From: Draconibacterium sp.
GTDB lineage: Bacteria; Bacteroidota; Bacteroidia; Bacteroidales; Prolixibacteraceae
NCBI GenBank assembly: GCA_016705335.1
Contig: JADIYN010000048.1
Location: forward strand, 1 to 47,205
Length of the DNA stretch: 47,205 bases
Direction: 5' to 3'
The translations under genes were made by a program, and so were the position numbers. Below are positions 26,375-35,459 of this stretch, one piece after another. The notes beneath the pieces were generated by a model. The model was not told where the DNA came from. It searched no databases and saw only the letters and a list, made by a program, of their open reading frames with translations. Position 1 is the first letter of the stretch. Every line of letters starts with the position of its first letter.

Positions 26375-27877
26375 TCAATTTGACTCTTTCAAGATTTCCC
26401 TTGCAATTAAAACCCCATTTACAGAGGCTTGCATCAGTCCGCGCGTGATTCCGGCGCCATCACCACCAACATAAAGGTTTTTTATTGTATCAGTTTGAAA
26501 TCCGCTGTTTACCTTTATTTTATTCGAATAGAATTTTACTTCAACACCATAAAGCAAAGTTTCATCGCTGGCTAAACCGGGACTGACTTTATCCAGTGCC
26601 TGAATCATTTCAATAATATCGGTCATAATGCGGTAGGGGAGGACAAGGCTCAGATCTCCCGGGACTGCATCTTTTAAAGTCGGGATGATATTATTTCTGA
26701 AAAGACGTTCGGGTGTTGTTCTTCGTCCGCGCACCAAATCCCCGAAGCGTTGAACAAGTATTTTGTGTTGCGTTAACATGTTAGCCATGTCGGCAACATG
26801 CCGGCCAAATTCGATTGGCGAATTAAACGGCTCTGTAAATTTTTGCGAAACAAGTAGTGCGAAATTTGTATTGTTGCTTTTCAGGTCTTTATAACTATGT
26901 CCATTCACAACGGCCAGGTTGTTGTCGTAATATTCTGACGAAACAAAACCACCCGGATTTGAGCAAAAAGTTCGCACTTTATCATCAAAGGTTTTTGTGT
27001 AATGAATAAGTTTTGCCTCGTAGAAATTCTCGTTAATTTCCTGCATAATTTCATTGCGGCACTCCACCCGAACTCCAATATCAACTACACCAACTTCGGT
27101 GTTTATGTGGTGGTGCTCACATTTTTTAAGTAGCCAGTCGGAACCTTCGCGACCAACAGTAACAACTACTTTATTGGCAAAAAACTCATTGCCGTTTACT
27201 GCAACACCGGTTACCGCGCTGTTTTCGAAAATAAAGTCGGTTACAGGTTTCCGAAATAAAACTTCAACCCCTTTTTCGTTGATAAAATCAAAAAGCAATT
27301 TGTATAGCAACTGGGTTTTTTCGGTTCCCAAATGTCGCACCGGACAGTGAACCAGACGCAGATTTGCCTCGATTGATTTTTTTTGGATTTCGCGCATTGC
27401 CGGCGTAATTTCTTCGCCATGAATGTTTGGTTCTCCACCAAATTCAAGATAAATTTTATCGGTGTAATCGATAATTTCCTGCGTGGCTTCAATTCCAATG
27501 TAATCAGAAATGGTTCCTCCCACTTCGTGCGACAGTGACAGTTTTCCATCGGAATAGGCACCTGCACCTGCCCAGCCAGTTGTTATATTACAAGGTTTGC
27601 AATGCACGCAAGTGCCGCCATTTGTATGTTTCGGGCATTTGCGTTTGTAAATTCCGTTGCCTTTTTCGAGCATCAGAATTTTTAGTTCAGGCCTGTTTTT
27701 TATTAACTCGTAGGCAGTAAAAATGCCGGCAGGACCGGCACCAACTATTATTACATCGTATTGATTGTTTATTTTGAAAATGTATTGGTTTCCCAATACG
27801 CAAAAGTAGTTTTTTTTGAATTGATGTATTGTTTTATGTGGTTTGTTTTTGTGATATTTAGGCATTAAAACAGACAT
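26375..27877 (-). CDS. FAD-dependent dehydrogenase with N-terminal Cys cluster (COG2509-like)
   Basis: Up to 500 residues. The dinucleotide-binding motif is YDVIIVGAGPAG (residues 40-51) and the distal FAD motif is NLYVGGDGAGITRGLMQA. Between them Cys81-x8-Cys90-x2-Cys93-x2-Cys96 forms a compact Cys cluster followed by GWAGAGAYSDGKL, the pattern of uncharacterised FAD-dependent dehydrogenases of the COG2509 type. The start is uncertain: the ATG at 27877 adds about 35 residues before the fold, while a good -7 element at 27801-27808 lies inside that extension, which suggests a later, non-ATG start (TTG at 27796 is possible). Divergent from the GH97 gene. Substrate unknown. Confidence 0.85.
   Translation of the reverse strand: MSVLMPKYHKNKPHKTIHQFKKNYFCVLGNQYIFKINNQYDVIIVGAGPAGIFTAYELIKNRPELKILMLEKGNGIYKRKCPKHTNGGTCVHCKPCNITTGWAGAGAYSDGKLSLSHEVGGTISDYIGIEATQEIIDYTDKIYLEFGGEPNIHGEEITPAMREIQKKSIEANLRLVHCPVRHLGTEKTQLLYKLLFDFINEKGVEVLFRKPVTDFIFENSAVTGVAVNGNEFFANKVVVTVGREGSDWLLKKCEHHHINTEVGVVDIGVRVECRNEIMQEINENFYEAKLIHYTKTFDDKVRTFCSNPGGFVSSEYYDNNLAVVNGHSYKDLKSNNTNFALLVSQKFTEPFNSPIEFGRHVADMANMLTQHKILVQRFGDLVRGRRTTPERLFRNNIIPTLKDAVPGDLSLVLPYRIMTDIIEMIQALDKVSPGLASDETLLYGVEVKFYSNKIKVNSGFQTDTIKNLYVGGDGAGITRGLMQASVNGVLIAREILKESN
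27801..27808 (-). promoter_or_regulatory. Bacteroidota -7 element within the proposed 5' end of the FAD gene (TACTTTTG)
   Basis: TACTTTTG on the minus strand, followed by CG, fits TAnnTTTG exactly. It predicts a transcript start near 27794 and therefore argues that the coding start lies downstream of it. Confidence 0.45.
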
Positions 27878-27891
27878 TTAGATTTTTAGAT

Positions 27892-29793
27892 ATGAGAAAC
27901 AAGACAAAATTAGTTAGCGTGATTTTATTTTCAATTATGTTATTTTCATGTATAAAAACAGAAAAAATAGTAGTTCTGAGTCCTGATGGAAAAATTCAGG
28001 TCGGTTTTGGAATAAATGATTCTTCAGCCATATATTACACTGTAGGATTTGAAGATTCTGTTATTATCGAAAATTCAATAATGGGTTTTCAGTTTGAAGG
28101 GAATCAGGAAATGGGTAAAAACCTTGAAATAGTTTCGGTATCGGAAATGGCGGTCAACCAAACCTGGAATCCTGTGTATGGCGAGCGGTCGGAAATTGAG
28201 GACAATTACAATGCAACTACTATTCGTTTAAAGGAAAAAAATTCAAATGGAAGGGAATTTGATATCACTTTCAGGGTTTATAATGAAGGAGTTGTGTTTA
28301 ATTATACATTTCTGCCACTTGCTGAAAATGAAAAGCTTCACATCCAAAAAGAACTTACTGAGTTCAATTTCGGTGGAAATTTTAACTGCTGGGCATCGGA
28401 AAGAGCACAATCAGAAATTCATAAAATTCAGGTCAATTCAATTTCGAAACCTGTGGAAAGACCACTTGTTGTTGAAGCAGGAAATTGCACAGTTGCTTTG
28501 GGAGAGGCCAAACTTGTAGATTTTGCAAGGATGAAATTTATTTCAGGTGAAAAAGAAAATTCGCTGGTTGCAACGTTGGAAGGTGATGCAACGGTAAAAT
28601 TGCCATACACATCTCCCTGGCGTACAATAATGATTGGTAAATCGGAAGGAGAACTGCTTTCAAACAACTTTTTTTATGAAAACCTGAATGATGAATGTGC
28701 AATTAAAAATGTGGAGTGGATAAAACCCGGGAAAGTAATCCGCGAAGTTACCTTAACAACTCAGGGCGGTTTGGCGTGTGTTGATTTTGCCGCTGAAAAT
28801 GGTTTGCAATATGTTGAATTTGATGCCGGCTGGTACGGACCGGAAAACGATGAATCTTCAGATGCCACAACAATTACTGTTGACCCAAAACGCTCGCCGG
28901 GACCACTTGATTTGCAGCGGGTAATTGATTATGCTGAAACAAAAGGAATTGGAATAATTGTATATGTCAACCGCCGCGCATTGGAAAAACAGATTGATGA
29001 AATTCTGCCGTTGTACAAATCATGGGGAATAAAAGGTGTGAAATATGGTTTTGTGCAGGTTGGTTCGCAGGAGTGGACAACCTGGATGCACGAAGCTGTA
29101 AAAAAAGCTGCCGAAAATGAACTGATAGTTGACATTCATGATGAATACCGGCCAACAGGTTTTTCGCGTACTTACCCGAATTTACTTACACAGGAAGGAA
29201 TTCGCGGTGATGAAGAAAGCCCGTCGAATGAACACACTTTGAACACACTTTTTACAAGAATGCTGGCTGGGGCAGGCGACAATACAAATTGTTACTACGC
29301 ACCGCGCGTTACAGAAAAGATGGGTGGCCACGTTTCGCAACTGGCAAAAGCAGTAATGATTTACAGTCCGTGGCAATTTTTGTACTGGTATGACCGCCCC
29401 GAAGGATCGCCCGGGAAAAAAGGCGGTGCCGGCGATTCTGACGGATTTATTAAAAATCATCCTGAACTTGAGTTTTACAAACTTTTGCCAACCGTTTGGG
29501 ACGAAACAAAAGTACAGGAAGGAAAGACAGGAGAATTTGCAACTATTGCAAGGCGATCAGGAAATGAGTGGTTTTTGGGTTCGTTAACTTCAAATCAGTC
29601 TAGAAATTGCAGTGTGGATTTTAGTTTTCTGGAAACTGGCGCAAATTACACTGCAACTGTTTATTCCTTCGACCCTGATTATGAATCTTCAACAAAAGTT
29701 AAAATTGAAGAATTACCCGTGAGTTCTGACAAAACAATTGATTTTGAAATTGGTGCAAATTCGGGACTGGCAATTCATTTAAAGAAAGATTAG
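27892..29793 (+). CDS. Glycoside hydrolase family 97 lipoprotein
   Basis: A 633-residue exported enzyme with lipobox at Cys20 (IMLFSC). It has an N-terminal beta-sandwich (about 25-285), a TIM barrel (WIKPGKV, DFAAENGLQYVEFDAGWYG, GIGIIVYVNRR, DIHDEYRPTGFSRTYPN, EHTLNTLFTRMLAGAGD) and a C-terminal beta domain, the layout of GH97. GH97 enzymes hydrolyse alpha-glucosides (inverting, SusB type) or alpha-galactosides (retaining). At the position of the retaining nucleophile Asp this protein has Gly386 (VKYGFV), so an inverting mechanism is more likely. The stretch after WIKPGKV (IREVTLTTQGG) differs from SusB and marks a separate subgroup. Convergent with the next gene (13-bp gap). Confidence 0.9.
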   Translation: MRNKTKLVSVILFSIMLFSCIKTEKIVVLSPDGKIQVGFGINDSSAIYYTVGFEDSVIIENSIMGFQFEGNQEMGKNLEIVSVSEMAVNQTWNPVYGERSEIEDNYNATTIRLKEKNSNGREFDITFRVYNEGVVFNYTFLPLAENEKLHIQKELTEFNFGGNFNCWASERAQSEIHKIQVNSISKPVERPLVVEAGNCTVALGEAKLVDFARMKFISGEKENSLVATLEGDATVKLPYTSPWRTIMIGKSEGELLSNNFFYENLNDECAIKNVEWIKPGKVIREVTLTTQGGLACVDFAAENGLQYVEFDAGWYGPENDESSDATTITVDPKRSPGPLDLQRVIDYAETKGIGIIVYVNRRALEKQIDEILPLYKSWGIKGVKYGFVQVGSQEWTTWMHEAVKKAAENELIVDIHDEYRPTGFSRTYPNLLTQEGIRGDEESPSNEHTLNTLFTRMLAGAGDNTNCYYAPRVTEKMGGHVSQLAKAVMIYSPWQFLYWYDRPEGSPGKKGGAGDSDGFIKNHPELEFYKLLPTVWDETKVQEGKTGEFATIARRSGNEWFLGSLTSNQSRNCSVDFSFLETGANYTATVYSFDPDYESSTKVKIEELPVSSDKTIDFEIGANSGLAIHLKKD

Positions 29794-29806
29794 TGGGAAA
29801 CATTTG

Positions 29807-30679
29807 TTAATTTATCACCCAATACATCATTCCTCTGTCCATTTCAAGGTAATCGAAATTGTATTTGTTGTAGATAAAATTTATTGGAATCATCTGAAAA
29901 AAGTTTACAGGCTGTCCGTTTAATTTTGCCGGAACCCAGGCGCCCTCTACTTTTTCGAATGCATCTACAAGTATGCCGTTCAGAACCTGGCTGATACCTT
30001 TTACAATTTGCACACCATCAATTTTACCCTCTTTTGTAATTACAATACCAACAACCATTTTTCCTTCAACTGTCAGCAAATCAAATTTTGCATCTTTAAT
30101 TGCCTGCCTGATTTGCTGGTGAATAAACGCCATTCCCGGTTCAAAACGGGGTTCAGTATCCACTGAATAAAAAATGTTATCAACTAATGGATTTCCATCC
30201 TGCAGTTGGTTTTTGTTCGAAAACAATTCATTGTTTCGATATTCTGAAATCGATTTTATTTTGCCTGAATTATAATTTTCAGTAACCGTACCATCAAAAA
30301 TAAGTGGCACTTTGCATTTGGTTGTCCCTGAGCGTTTAACTGTCTTTTCCATCCAATCGGTAAATTTGAACCCGTTTTCAGCAGTTTCAAAAACCCGTTT
30401 TAACCGGCCCGAAAATTCATCACCTTTCATTCGGATGTCAAAAACCGAGTCGCTGACAACTTTTATATTTTCGGTATAAATTAATTGCCATCCTGAATCC
30501 GAATTTTTGTAGGTTTTCACCTTTATTTTATTGTTTCCCCGGTAATCAACGCTTTTCATAATATCCTTCTTAACTGGATTATCAATTCTGCCGTTTACAC
30601 CATAATAGTAAACTGTATCTTTTTGGCTGAAACCAAGGAATGGAAGAAATATTACCAATAAAAAAACAAGTTTTATCAT
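29807..30679 (-). CDS. Exported protein with TonB C-terminal-like domain
   Basis: A 290-residue protein starting at the ATG at 30679, which begins directly with a signal peptide (MIKLVFLLVIFLPFLGFSQ); the upstream ATG at 30700 adds seven residues. The middle resembles MORN/antitoxin-like repeats (YNSGKIKSISEYRNNELF), and the C-terminal part (VVGIVITKEGKIDGVQIVKGI, GAWVPAKLNGQPVNFFQMIPINF) matches the TonB C-terminal fold common in Bacteroidota exported proteins. There is no N-terminal TM anchor with Pro-rich spacer, so it is probably not a true energy transducer. It follows rnhB directly. Confidence 0.78.
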   Translation of the reverse strand: MIKLVFLLVIFLPFLGFSQKDTVYYYGVNGRIDNPVKKDIMKSVDYRGNNKIKVKTYKNSDSGWQLIYTENIKVVSDSVFDIRMKGDEFSGRLKRVFETAENGFKFTDWMEKTVKRSGTTKCKVPLIFDGTVTENYNSGKIKSISEYRNNELFSNKNQLQDGNPLVDNIFYSVDTEPRFEPGMAFIHQQIRQAIKDAKFDLLTVEGKMVVGIVITKEGKIDGVQIVKGISQVLNGILVDAFEKVEGAWVPAKLNGQPVNFFQMIPINFIYNKYNFDYLEMDRGMMYWVIN

Positions 30680-30699
30680 CTTATAAATGTTTGAATTCA

Positions 30700-31311
30700 T
30701 TATAAATCGAGCACCAGTTGTTCATTTAAAAGCCGAAACGTTTTTCGGTGGTATGTGGTTACACCAAATTTTCGAATAATGTCGCGATGCATTTTAGTTG
30801 GGTAACCTTTGTTTTTTTTCCAGTTGAACTCCGGAAAGTCATCGTGTATTTTTTCCATAAAATCATCTCTGTAGGTTTTTGCCAGCACCGATGCGGCAGC
30901 GATTGAAAAAAAGCGTCCGTCGCCTTTTATCATGCAGGTAAATGGGATTTTCGATTGTGTGCGAAAACGGTTTCCGTCAATCAATAAAAATTCAGGTTGA
31001 ATTTTTAATCGTTCTACTGCCCTGTTCATAGCCAGAAATGAAGCATTTAAAATATTTACTTCATCAATTTCTTCATTCGAAACTGCTTCAACTGCCCAGG
31101 CCAGCGCTTCTTTTTCAATAATTGGTCGTAAAAAGTGCCGTTGTTTTTCTGTCAACATTTTCGAGTCGTTCAAAATCTCATTGTCGAAATCGGGTGGTAA
31201 AATAACTGCTGCTGCAAAAACAGGCCCAGCCAGACAACCACGTCCGGCTTCATCACACCCGGCTTCAATTGTCCCTTCATTAAAAAAACTCAGTAATTTT
31301 AATTTCTTCAT
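30700..31311 (-). CDS. rnhB: Ribonuclease HII
   Basis: About 203 residues from the ATG at 31311 (MKKLKLL; an ATG at 31323 adds four residues). RNase HII signatures: AGCDEAGRGCLAGPVFAAAV (catalytic Asp20, Glu21), LLIDGN (third acidic residue), SIAAASVLAKTYRD (fourth Asp), and the C-terminal KGYPTKMHRDIIRKFGVTTYHRKTF. It cuts RNA at ribonucleotides embedded in DNA. It lies after the glycosyltransferase gene on the same strand. Confidence 0.97.
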   Translation of the reverse strand: MKKLKLLSFFNEGTIEAGCDEAGRGCLAGPVFAAAVILPPDFDNEILNDSKMLTEKQRHFLRPIIEKEALAWAVEAVSNEEIDEVNILNASFLAMNRAVERLKIQPEFLLIDGNRFRTQSKIPFTCMIKGDGRFFSIAAASVLAKTYRDDFMEKIHDDFPEFNWKKNKGYPTKMHRDIIRKFGVTTYHRKTFRLLNEQLVLDL

Positions 31312-31339
31312 TCTTGCATTCAATCATTCATGCATTCAA

Positions 31340-32465
31340 TTACTGCATCGTCCGCTTTATACTTTCCCAAAGCAAATGAGCCGTTTCGTCCCAGCTAAAT
31401 TTGTTTTTCTGTTCAAAACCTTTTTCAATCAGTTCTTTTCGCAATTCTTTGTCGTTTGCCAGTTTTAACATAGCATCGGTAATTTGGTCAATTTTCATCG
31501 GGTCAGCATAAATAACCGCATTCCCGCCAACTTCGGGTATTGAAGTAGTATTTGAACAAATTACCGGAACTCCTGCAGACATGGCTTCAACAACCGGAAT
31601 TCCAAATCCTTCGAAAAAGGGTACAAAAGTGAGTGCAAGTGCAGCGCCAAAAATATCGTGCAATTCGCTGGTGGAAACCCTACCCGAAAACACAACATCG
31701 TTTTTGTAACGCATATTTTCATAGGTTTCAAAAATATCGCTTGTTTTATGCATTTCGCCACCAACAATAATTAATTTGATATTGTTGTCGGAATCAGCTT
31801 TAAAAGAATCAAATGCATTGAGCAAACCGCTCACATTTTTCCGTGGATGCAGCGCGCCAACGAACAGAAAATATTCGGCACCGTCAGTATATTTTTTGGC
31901 GAACAGTAATTTTCTCCTTTTCAGAAAGTGGTTCAAAAATCTGGTTGATTCCGTCATAAACCACATCAATTTTATCATAACTGATTTTGAATGATCGGGC
32001 AATATCTTCTTTTGAATAAAAAGAAACAGTTGCAATTCGTTTGGCAATCCGCGCAAATCTGGGGAAAAAAAAGTTGTAGTATTTTTCGATTAACCATGGT
32101 AAATCATCGGGGCGGTGCACAAAATTAATATCGTGAATGACCGCCAGTTGTGGCACTTTTGTGCGTAACGACAAATAACCGTCGGGCGACAAAAACAAAT
32201 CGGCTTTGTATTTTTTAAGGATTTTTGGAATCTGAAAATCGAACCAAATATAAAACAACAGCGGATGCCGCGCCGGAGGTCCAATAACTACCGGAGTAAC
32301 ATTATCAGCAAAAATAAAATCGCGATCGAAAGGCCTGTCGAAAATAAAAATAAACTCATGTTCGGGGTGGTTTTGTGTAATCCTTTTTAATGTTTCAAAG
32401 GTAAACCAGCCAATTCCTTCCAGTTTCCCTTTCAGCAACAAACGCGTATTTACGGCAATCCTCAT
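31340..32465 (-). CDS. Glycosyltransferase family 4 (group 1), one frameshift
   Basis: An extra A in the run at 31892-31897 splits the gene; corrected length is 374 residues. N-terminal half: MRIAVNTRLLLKGKLEGIGW and LAVIHDINFVHRPDDLPW (acceptor domain), TVSFYSKEDI. C-terminal half: FLFVGALHPRKNVSGLL, LIIVGG, FSGRVSTSELHDIFGAA and the catalytic EGFGIPVVEAMSAGVPVICSN (E-x7-E) with donor-nucleotide contacts. A cytoplasmic retaining sugar transferase, likely for a surface polysaccharide or lipid-linked glycan. It diverges from the FkbM gene through overlapping promoters. Confidence 0.9.
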
Positions 32466-32497
32466 AATTAAGGTGTAAAATAGAAATTATTTTCTAA

Positions 32498-32505
32498 TAT
32501 CTTTG
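32498..32505 (+). promoter_or_regulatory. -7 element for the FkbM gene (TATCTTTG)
   Basis: An exact TAnnTTTG match followed by CG, 20 bp upstream of the ATG at 32525. It lies head-to-head with a minus-strand element 4 bp away (32510-32517). Confidence 0.55.
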
Positions 32506-32509
32506 CGCC

Positions 32510-32517
32510 CAAAGTTA
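32510..32517 (-). promoter_or_regulatory. -7 element for the glycosyltransferase gene (TAACTTTG)
   Basis: On the minus strand TAACTTTG followed by GG is an exact TAnnTTTG match 45 bp upstream of the ATG at 32465. The predicted start site of each promoter falls within the other's -7 box. Confidence 0.5.
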
Positions 32518-32524
32518 GAAGTAA

Positions 32525-33274
32525 ATGAAGACTTTCATTGAATATATCCTCCAAAAAACACTTGGACTAAAAACCTACTTGTATGTTTTTGCCCGCTTTA
32601 TTATTATAAAGCTGCGCTGGGATAAAAATGAGAAAGACTTTTTTTACTTTATGAAGCTGGTTGACGATGGTGGAATAATACTTGATTTGGGGGCGAATAT
32701 TGGCGTAACAAGTTATCATCTTGCCCTGAATTTTCCCAAAAGTACAATTTTTTCTTTTGAACCTTTAACGCTGAATATGAATACTTTGAAGCGGATAAAG
32801 AAGAAATTCAAACTCAAAAATATAAAAGAATACCAGGTGGCAGTAGGCGAAAAACCAGGAGAACTTGAAATGGTTATGCCGGTTATAAACAATGTACCAA
32901 TGCACGGCTTGAGCCATGTTATTCATGAAGAAAATACTGAAAATAATGACGGCTTTAAATATAAAGTTCCGGTAATTTGTCTCGATGAATTTGATGAATT
33001 GAAGAAACTTAAAAAGCCGGTTACCGCCATGAAAATAGACGTTGAAAATTTTGAATATTTTGTTTTGAAGGGAGCTGAAAAACTAATTGCAAGTGATAAA
33101 CCAATTATTTATTGCGAATTGTGGGAAAATGATAACCGAAAAAAATGTATCGATCTTTTAACCAATTTTGGCTATTCTTCGTTAGTTTTGCAAAAAAAGG
33201 AGTTGGTTCCGATTGAAAAAGCAACAGTTGAAAAGCACAATTTCTTTTTTCTGCCAAATACATTAACTGATTGA
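32525..33274 (+). CDS. FkbM family SAM-dependent methyltransferase
   Basis: A 249-residue protein. SAM-binding motif I is ILDLGANIGVTSYHLA (about 52-67), followed by IFSFEPLTLNMNTLKRI; the FkbM-specific second half has VPVICLDEFDEL, VTAMKIDVENFEYFVLKGAEKLI and PIIYCELWEN. FkbM enzymes O-methylate sugars or polyketides; next to a glycosyltransferase and a flippase, methylation of a glycan is the likely role. Short N-terminal hydrophobic patch (residues 17-29) but no clear TM. Followed after 10 bp by the flippase gene. Confidence 0.9.
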   Translation: MKTFIEYILQKTLGLKTYLYVFARFIIIKLRWDKNEKDFFYFMKLVDDGGIILDLGANIGVTSYHLALNFPKSTIFSFEPLTLNMNTLKRIKKKFKLKNIKEYQVAVGEKPGELEMVMPVINNVPMHGLSHVIHEENTENNDGFKYKVPVICLDEFDELKKLKKPVTAMKIDVENFEYFVLKGAEKLIASDKPIIYCELWENDNRKKCIDLLTNFGYSSLVLQKKELVPIEKATVEKHNFFFLPNTLTD

Positions 33275-33284
33275 ATTACAAGCT

Positions 33285-34727
33285 TTGAAACGCAAATTTG
33301 TTACCAATCTCATTTTACTACTGACCCTCAATCTATTAATTAAACCTTTTTGGATTCTCGGTATCGACCGCACCGTGCAAAATATGGTGGGCGACGAAAG
33401 TTATGGAATGTACTTCGCTTTGTTCAACTTTTCGCTTTTGCTGAATATTTTGCTCGATCTTGGTATTACCAACTTCAACAACAAAAACATTGCACAGCAT
33501 CACTTTCTGCTAAAAAAGCACTTGTCGAATATTGTTGGTCTGAAATTTATGCTCGCTGTTGTTTATGCCATTTTTAGCTTAACAGTTGCAGCAATTATCG
33601 GCTATGGAAAAGTACAAATGCACCTGCTTTTATTCCTCATTTTTAACCAGTTCCTTATTTCGTTTACACTTTACCTGCGTTCGAATATCAGCGGATTGCA
33701 CCTGTTTCGCACTGATAGTATGCTATCGGTACTAGATCGAACACTGATGATTGCCATATGCAGTGTTTTACTTTTTTCCGAAAGTTTAAAATCGCGCTTT
33801 ACAATCGAATGGTTTGTTTATGCGCAAACAGCGGCTTATTTGCTGGCTTCAATAATCACTTTTGCAATCGTTCTACACAAGTCAGGTAAAATAAGTATTC
33901 GTTTTAGCCCTGTATTTTTTATGGCCTTTCTTCGAAAATCATATCCTTATGCCTTATTAATATTACTGATGGGATTTTATAACCGCATTGATGGTGTAAT
34001 GCTCGAACGATTGCTGCCCGAACCTATCGGACAACAACAGGCCGGAATTTATGCACAGGCTTTTCGTTTGCTCGATGCAGTTTCAATGTTTGGTGTACTT
34101 GTGGCAGGTTTGCTTTTGCCAATTTTTGCCCGAATGATTAAACAGGGAGAAGATTTGTCTCAAATGATAAAACTGTCATTTACTTTTTTGTTTGTAACAG
34201 CGGTGGTAGTTGCTGTTTCAAGTATTTTTTACAATTCCGAAATAATGGAAGTTCTTTACCATTCAAACACAGAACATTCATCGGAAATTCTTGGGATTTT
34301 GATGACCGGTTTTATTGGCATTGCAACTACCTATGTTTTTGGAACCCTGCTAACTGCAAACGGAAGCCTGAAACAACTAAATATTATGGCTTTTGTTGGA
34401 ATGGTAATCAATGTTTCGCTCAATTTGATTTTAATTCCACAATATCAGGCTTTTGGATCGGCTTATGCCAGCTTGTTTACCCAAATTGTTACAGCAAGTG
34501 CACAGGTAATTCTGGCGGTTATGGTTTTCAAACTGAAACCAAACTACCTGTTTCTTTTAAAATTAGTTGCTTTTGCATGTGTAACAGTGATTTTAGCGGA
34601 AGTTTCGTTAAGACTCGAAAACTGGTTTTACGGATATTTATTCATGATTACAGCATCTGTTTTTTTTGCATTTATACTGAGGTTGTTTAATATACTTGAT
34701 TTGTATAAATTCTTCCGAAACAGATAA
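33285..34727 (+). CDS. Polysaccharide flippase (MOP/MATE-like, Wzx type)
   Basis: A 480-residue inner-membrane protein with 12-14 TM helices. The start is a TTG at 33285 giving MKRKFVTNLILLL; no ATG is near. Family features: an N-terminal helix with LGIDRTVQNMVGDESYGMYFALFNFS, ARG-like LGITNFNNKNIAQ, and IYAQAFRLLDAVSMFGVLVAGLLLPIFARM with NGSLKQLNIMAFVGMVINVSLNLILIP in the second half. It would flip lipid-linked oligosaccharides across the inner membrane. Its context (FkbM methyltransferase upstream, GT4 divergent) supports surface glycan export, though no polymerase or ligase gene is near. Confidence 0.9.
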   Translation: MKRKFVTNLILLLTLNLLIKPFWILGIDRTVQNMVGDESYGMYFALFNFSLLLNILLDLGITNFNNKNIAQHHFLLKKHLSNIVGLKFMLAVVYAIFSLTVAAIIGYGKVQMHLLLFLIFNQFLISFTLYLRSNISGLHLFRTDSMLSVLDRTLMIAICSVLLFSESLKSRFTIEWFVYAQTAAYLLASIITFAIVLHKSGKISIRFSPVFFMAFLRKSYPYALLILLMGFYNRIDGVMLERLLPEPIGQQQAGIYAQAFRLLDAVSMFGVLVAGLLLPIFARMIKQGEDLSQMIKLSFTFLFVTAVVVAVSSIFYNSEIMEVLYHSNTEHSSEILGILMTGFIGIATTYVFGTLLTANGSLKQLNIMAFVGMVINVSLNLILIPQYQAFGSAYASLFTQIVTASAQVILAVMVFKLKPNYLFLLKLVAFACVTVILAEVSLRLENWFYGYLFMITASVFFAFILRLFNILDLYKFFRNR

Positions 34728-34729
34728 TC

Positions 34730-35377
34730 ATGGAAAATCCATCCATCGAAGAACTTCGCAATTCAGAAAAATACGAATTAATTGCCCAGCTCAACCACCG
34801 GCAAATCAAAGAATTTGTTATCAAACAATTAGTTGAAAACGGTAAAATCATTAAAGTTTATATGATTTACCAGATTTTGATGATTTTAATTGGGATTTTC
34901 TTTTTTACGCGCTCCATAGTTTTGGCTTTTCAAAGTTCTTTTGACCCGCTTTATTATACAATTGCTGCTGTGGTTTTTAGCTTCTCGGTTTTAATTGTCA
35001 TTCACGAATTACTGCATGGAATCGCACTCAAAATTACTGGTGCTCCAAAAGTTAATTTTGGCGGCTATTTGGAAAAATTTATTTTTTATGCTGAAGCCGA
35101 CAGGTTTGTAATCAACCGCAAACAGTTTGCATTCATTGCGTTAACTCCTTTATTTGCTGTAAAACTGATTACTTTAATCGGAATAATTCTCCTTATTAAT
35201 CATCCGGTTTTTTATTTTCTGATTTTTGTAATGAGCGCCCACAGCCTGTTTTGCGCCGGCGATATTGGTTTGCTTTCGGTGTTTTACAAAAATAAAACTG
35301 ATGAGATTTTTACTTTTGATGTGAAGGCAGAAAAGACGAGTTATTTTTACAGGACACAGACTTTTCCAAGTCCATGA
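34730..35377 (+). CDS. DUF3267 family membrane metalloprotease-like protein
   Basis: A 215-residue membrane protein with about four TM helices. It carries His92-Glu-Leu-Leu-His96 (IVIHELLHGIALKITGAPKVNFGG) in a TM context and a later ALTPLF motif, the pattern of DUF3267, a group of putative zinc metalloproteases related to the site-2 protease fold. Activity has not been shown for most members. The ATG is 2 bp after the flippase stop, so the two are probably co-translated; the reason for pairing a protease-like protein with a flippase is unknown. Confidence 0.82.
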   Translation: MENPSIEELRNSEKYELIAQLNHRQIKEFVIKQLVENGKIIKVYMIYQILMILIGIFFFTRSIVLAFQSSFDPLYYTIAAVVFSFSVLIVIHELLHGIALKITGAPKVNFGGYLEKFIFYAEADRFVINRKQFAFIALTPLFAVKLITLIGIILLINHPVFYFLIFVMSAHSLFCAGDIGLLSVFYKNKTDEIFTFDVKAEKTSYFYRTQTFPSP

Positions 35378-35459
35378 TTTAAGATGACGATTTGAGCACC
35401 CTTCTAAAAAACCGGAATTGAACTCCGCATCACTCAAACTCAGAGGGTTCTCCATCATT

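Noticed and set aside
26184..26474. Plus-strand open frame of 96 codons
   Set aside because: It runs antisense into the conserved 3' end of the FAD gene and has no family-like features.
30700..31323. ATG at 31323 as the rnhB start
   Set aside because: Adds only MNAR before the usual MKKLKLL beginning; cannot be excluded, but the ATG at 31311 is the better fit.
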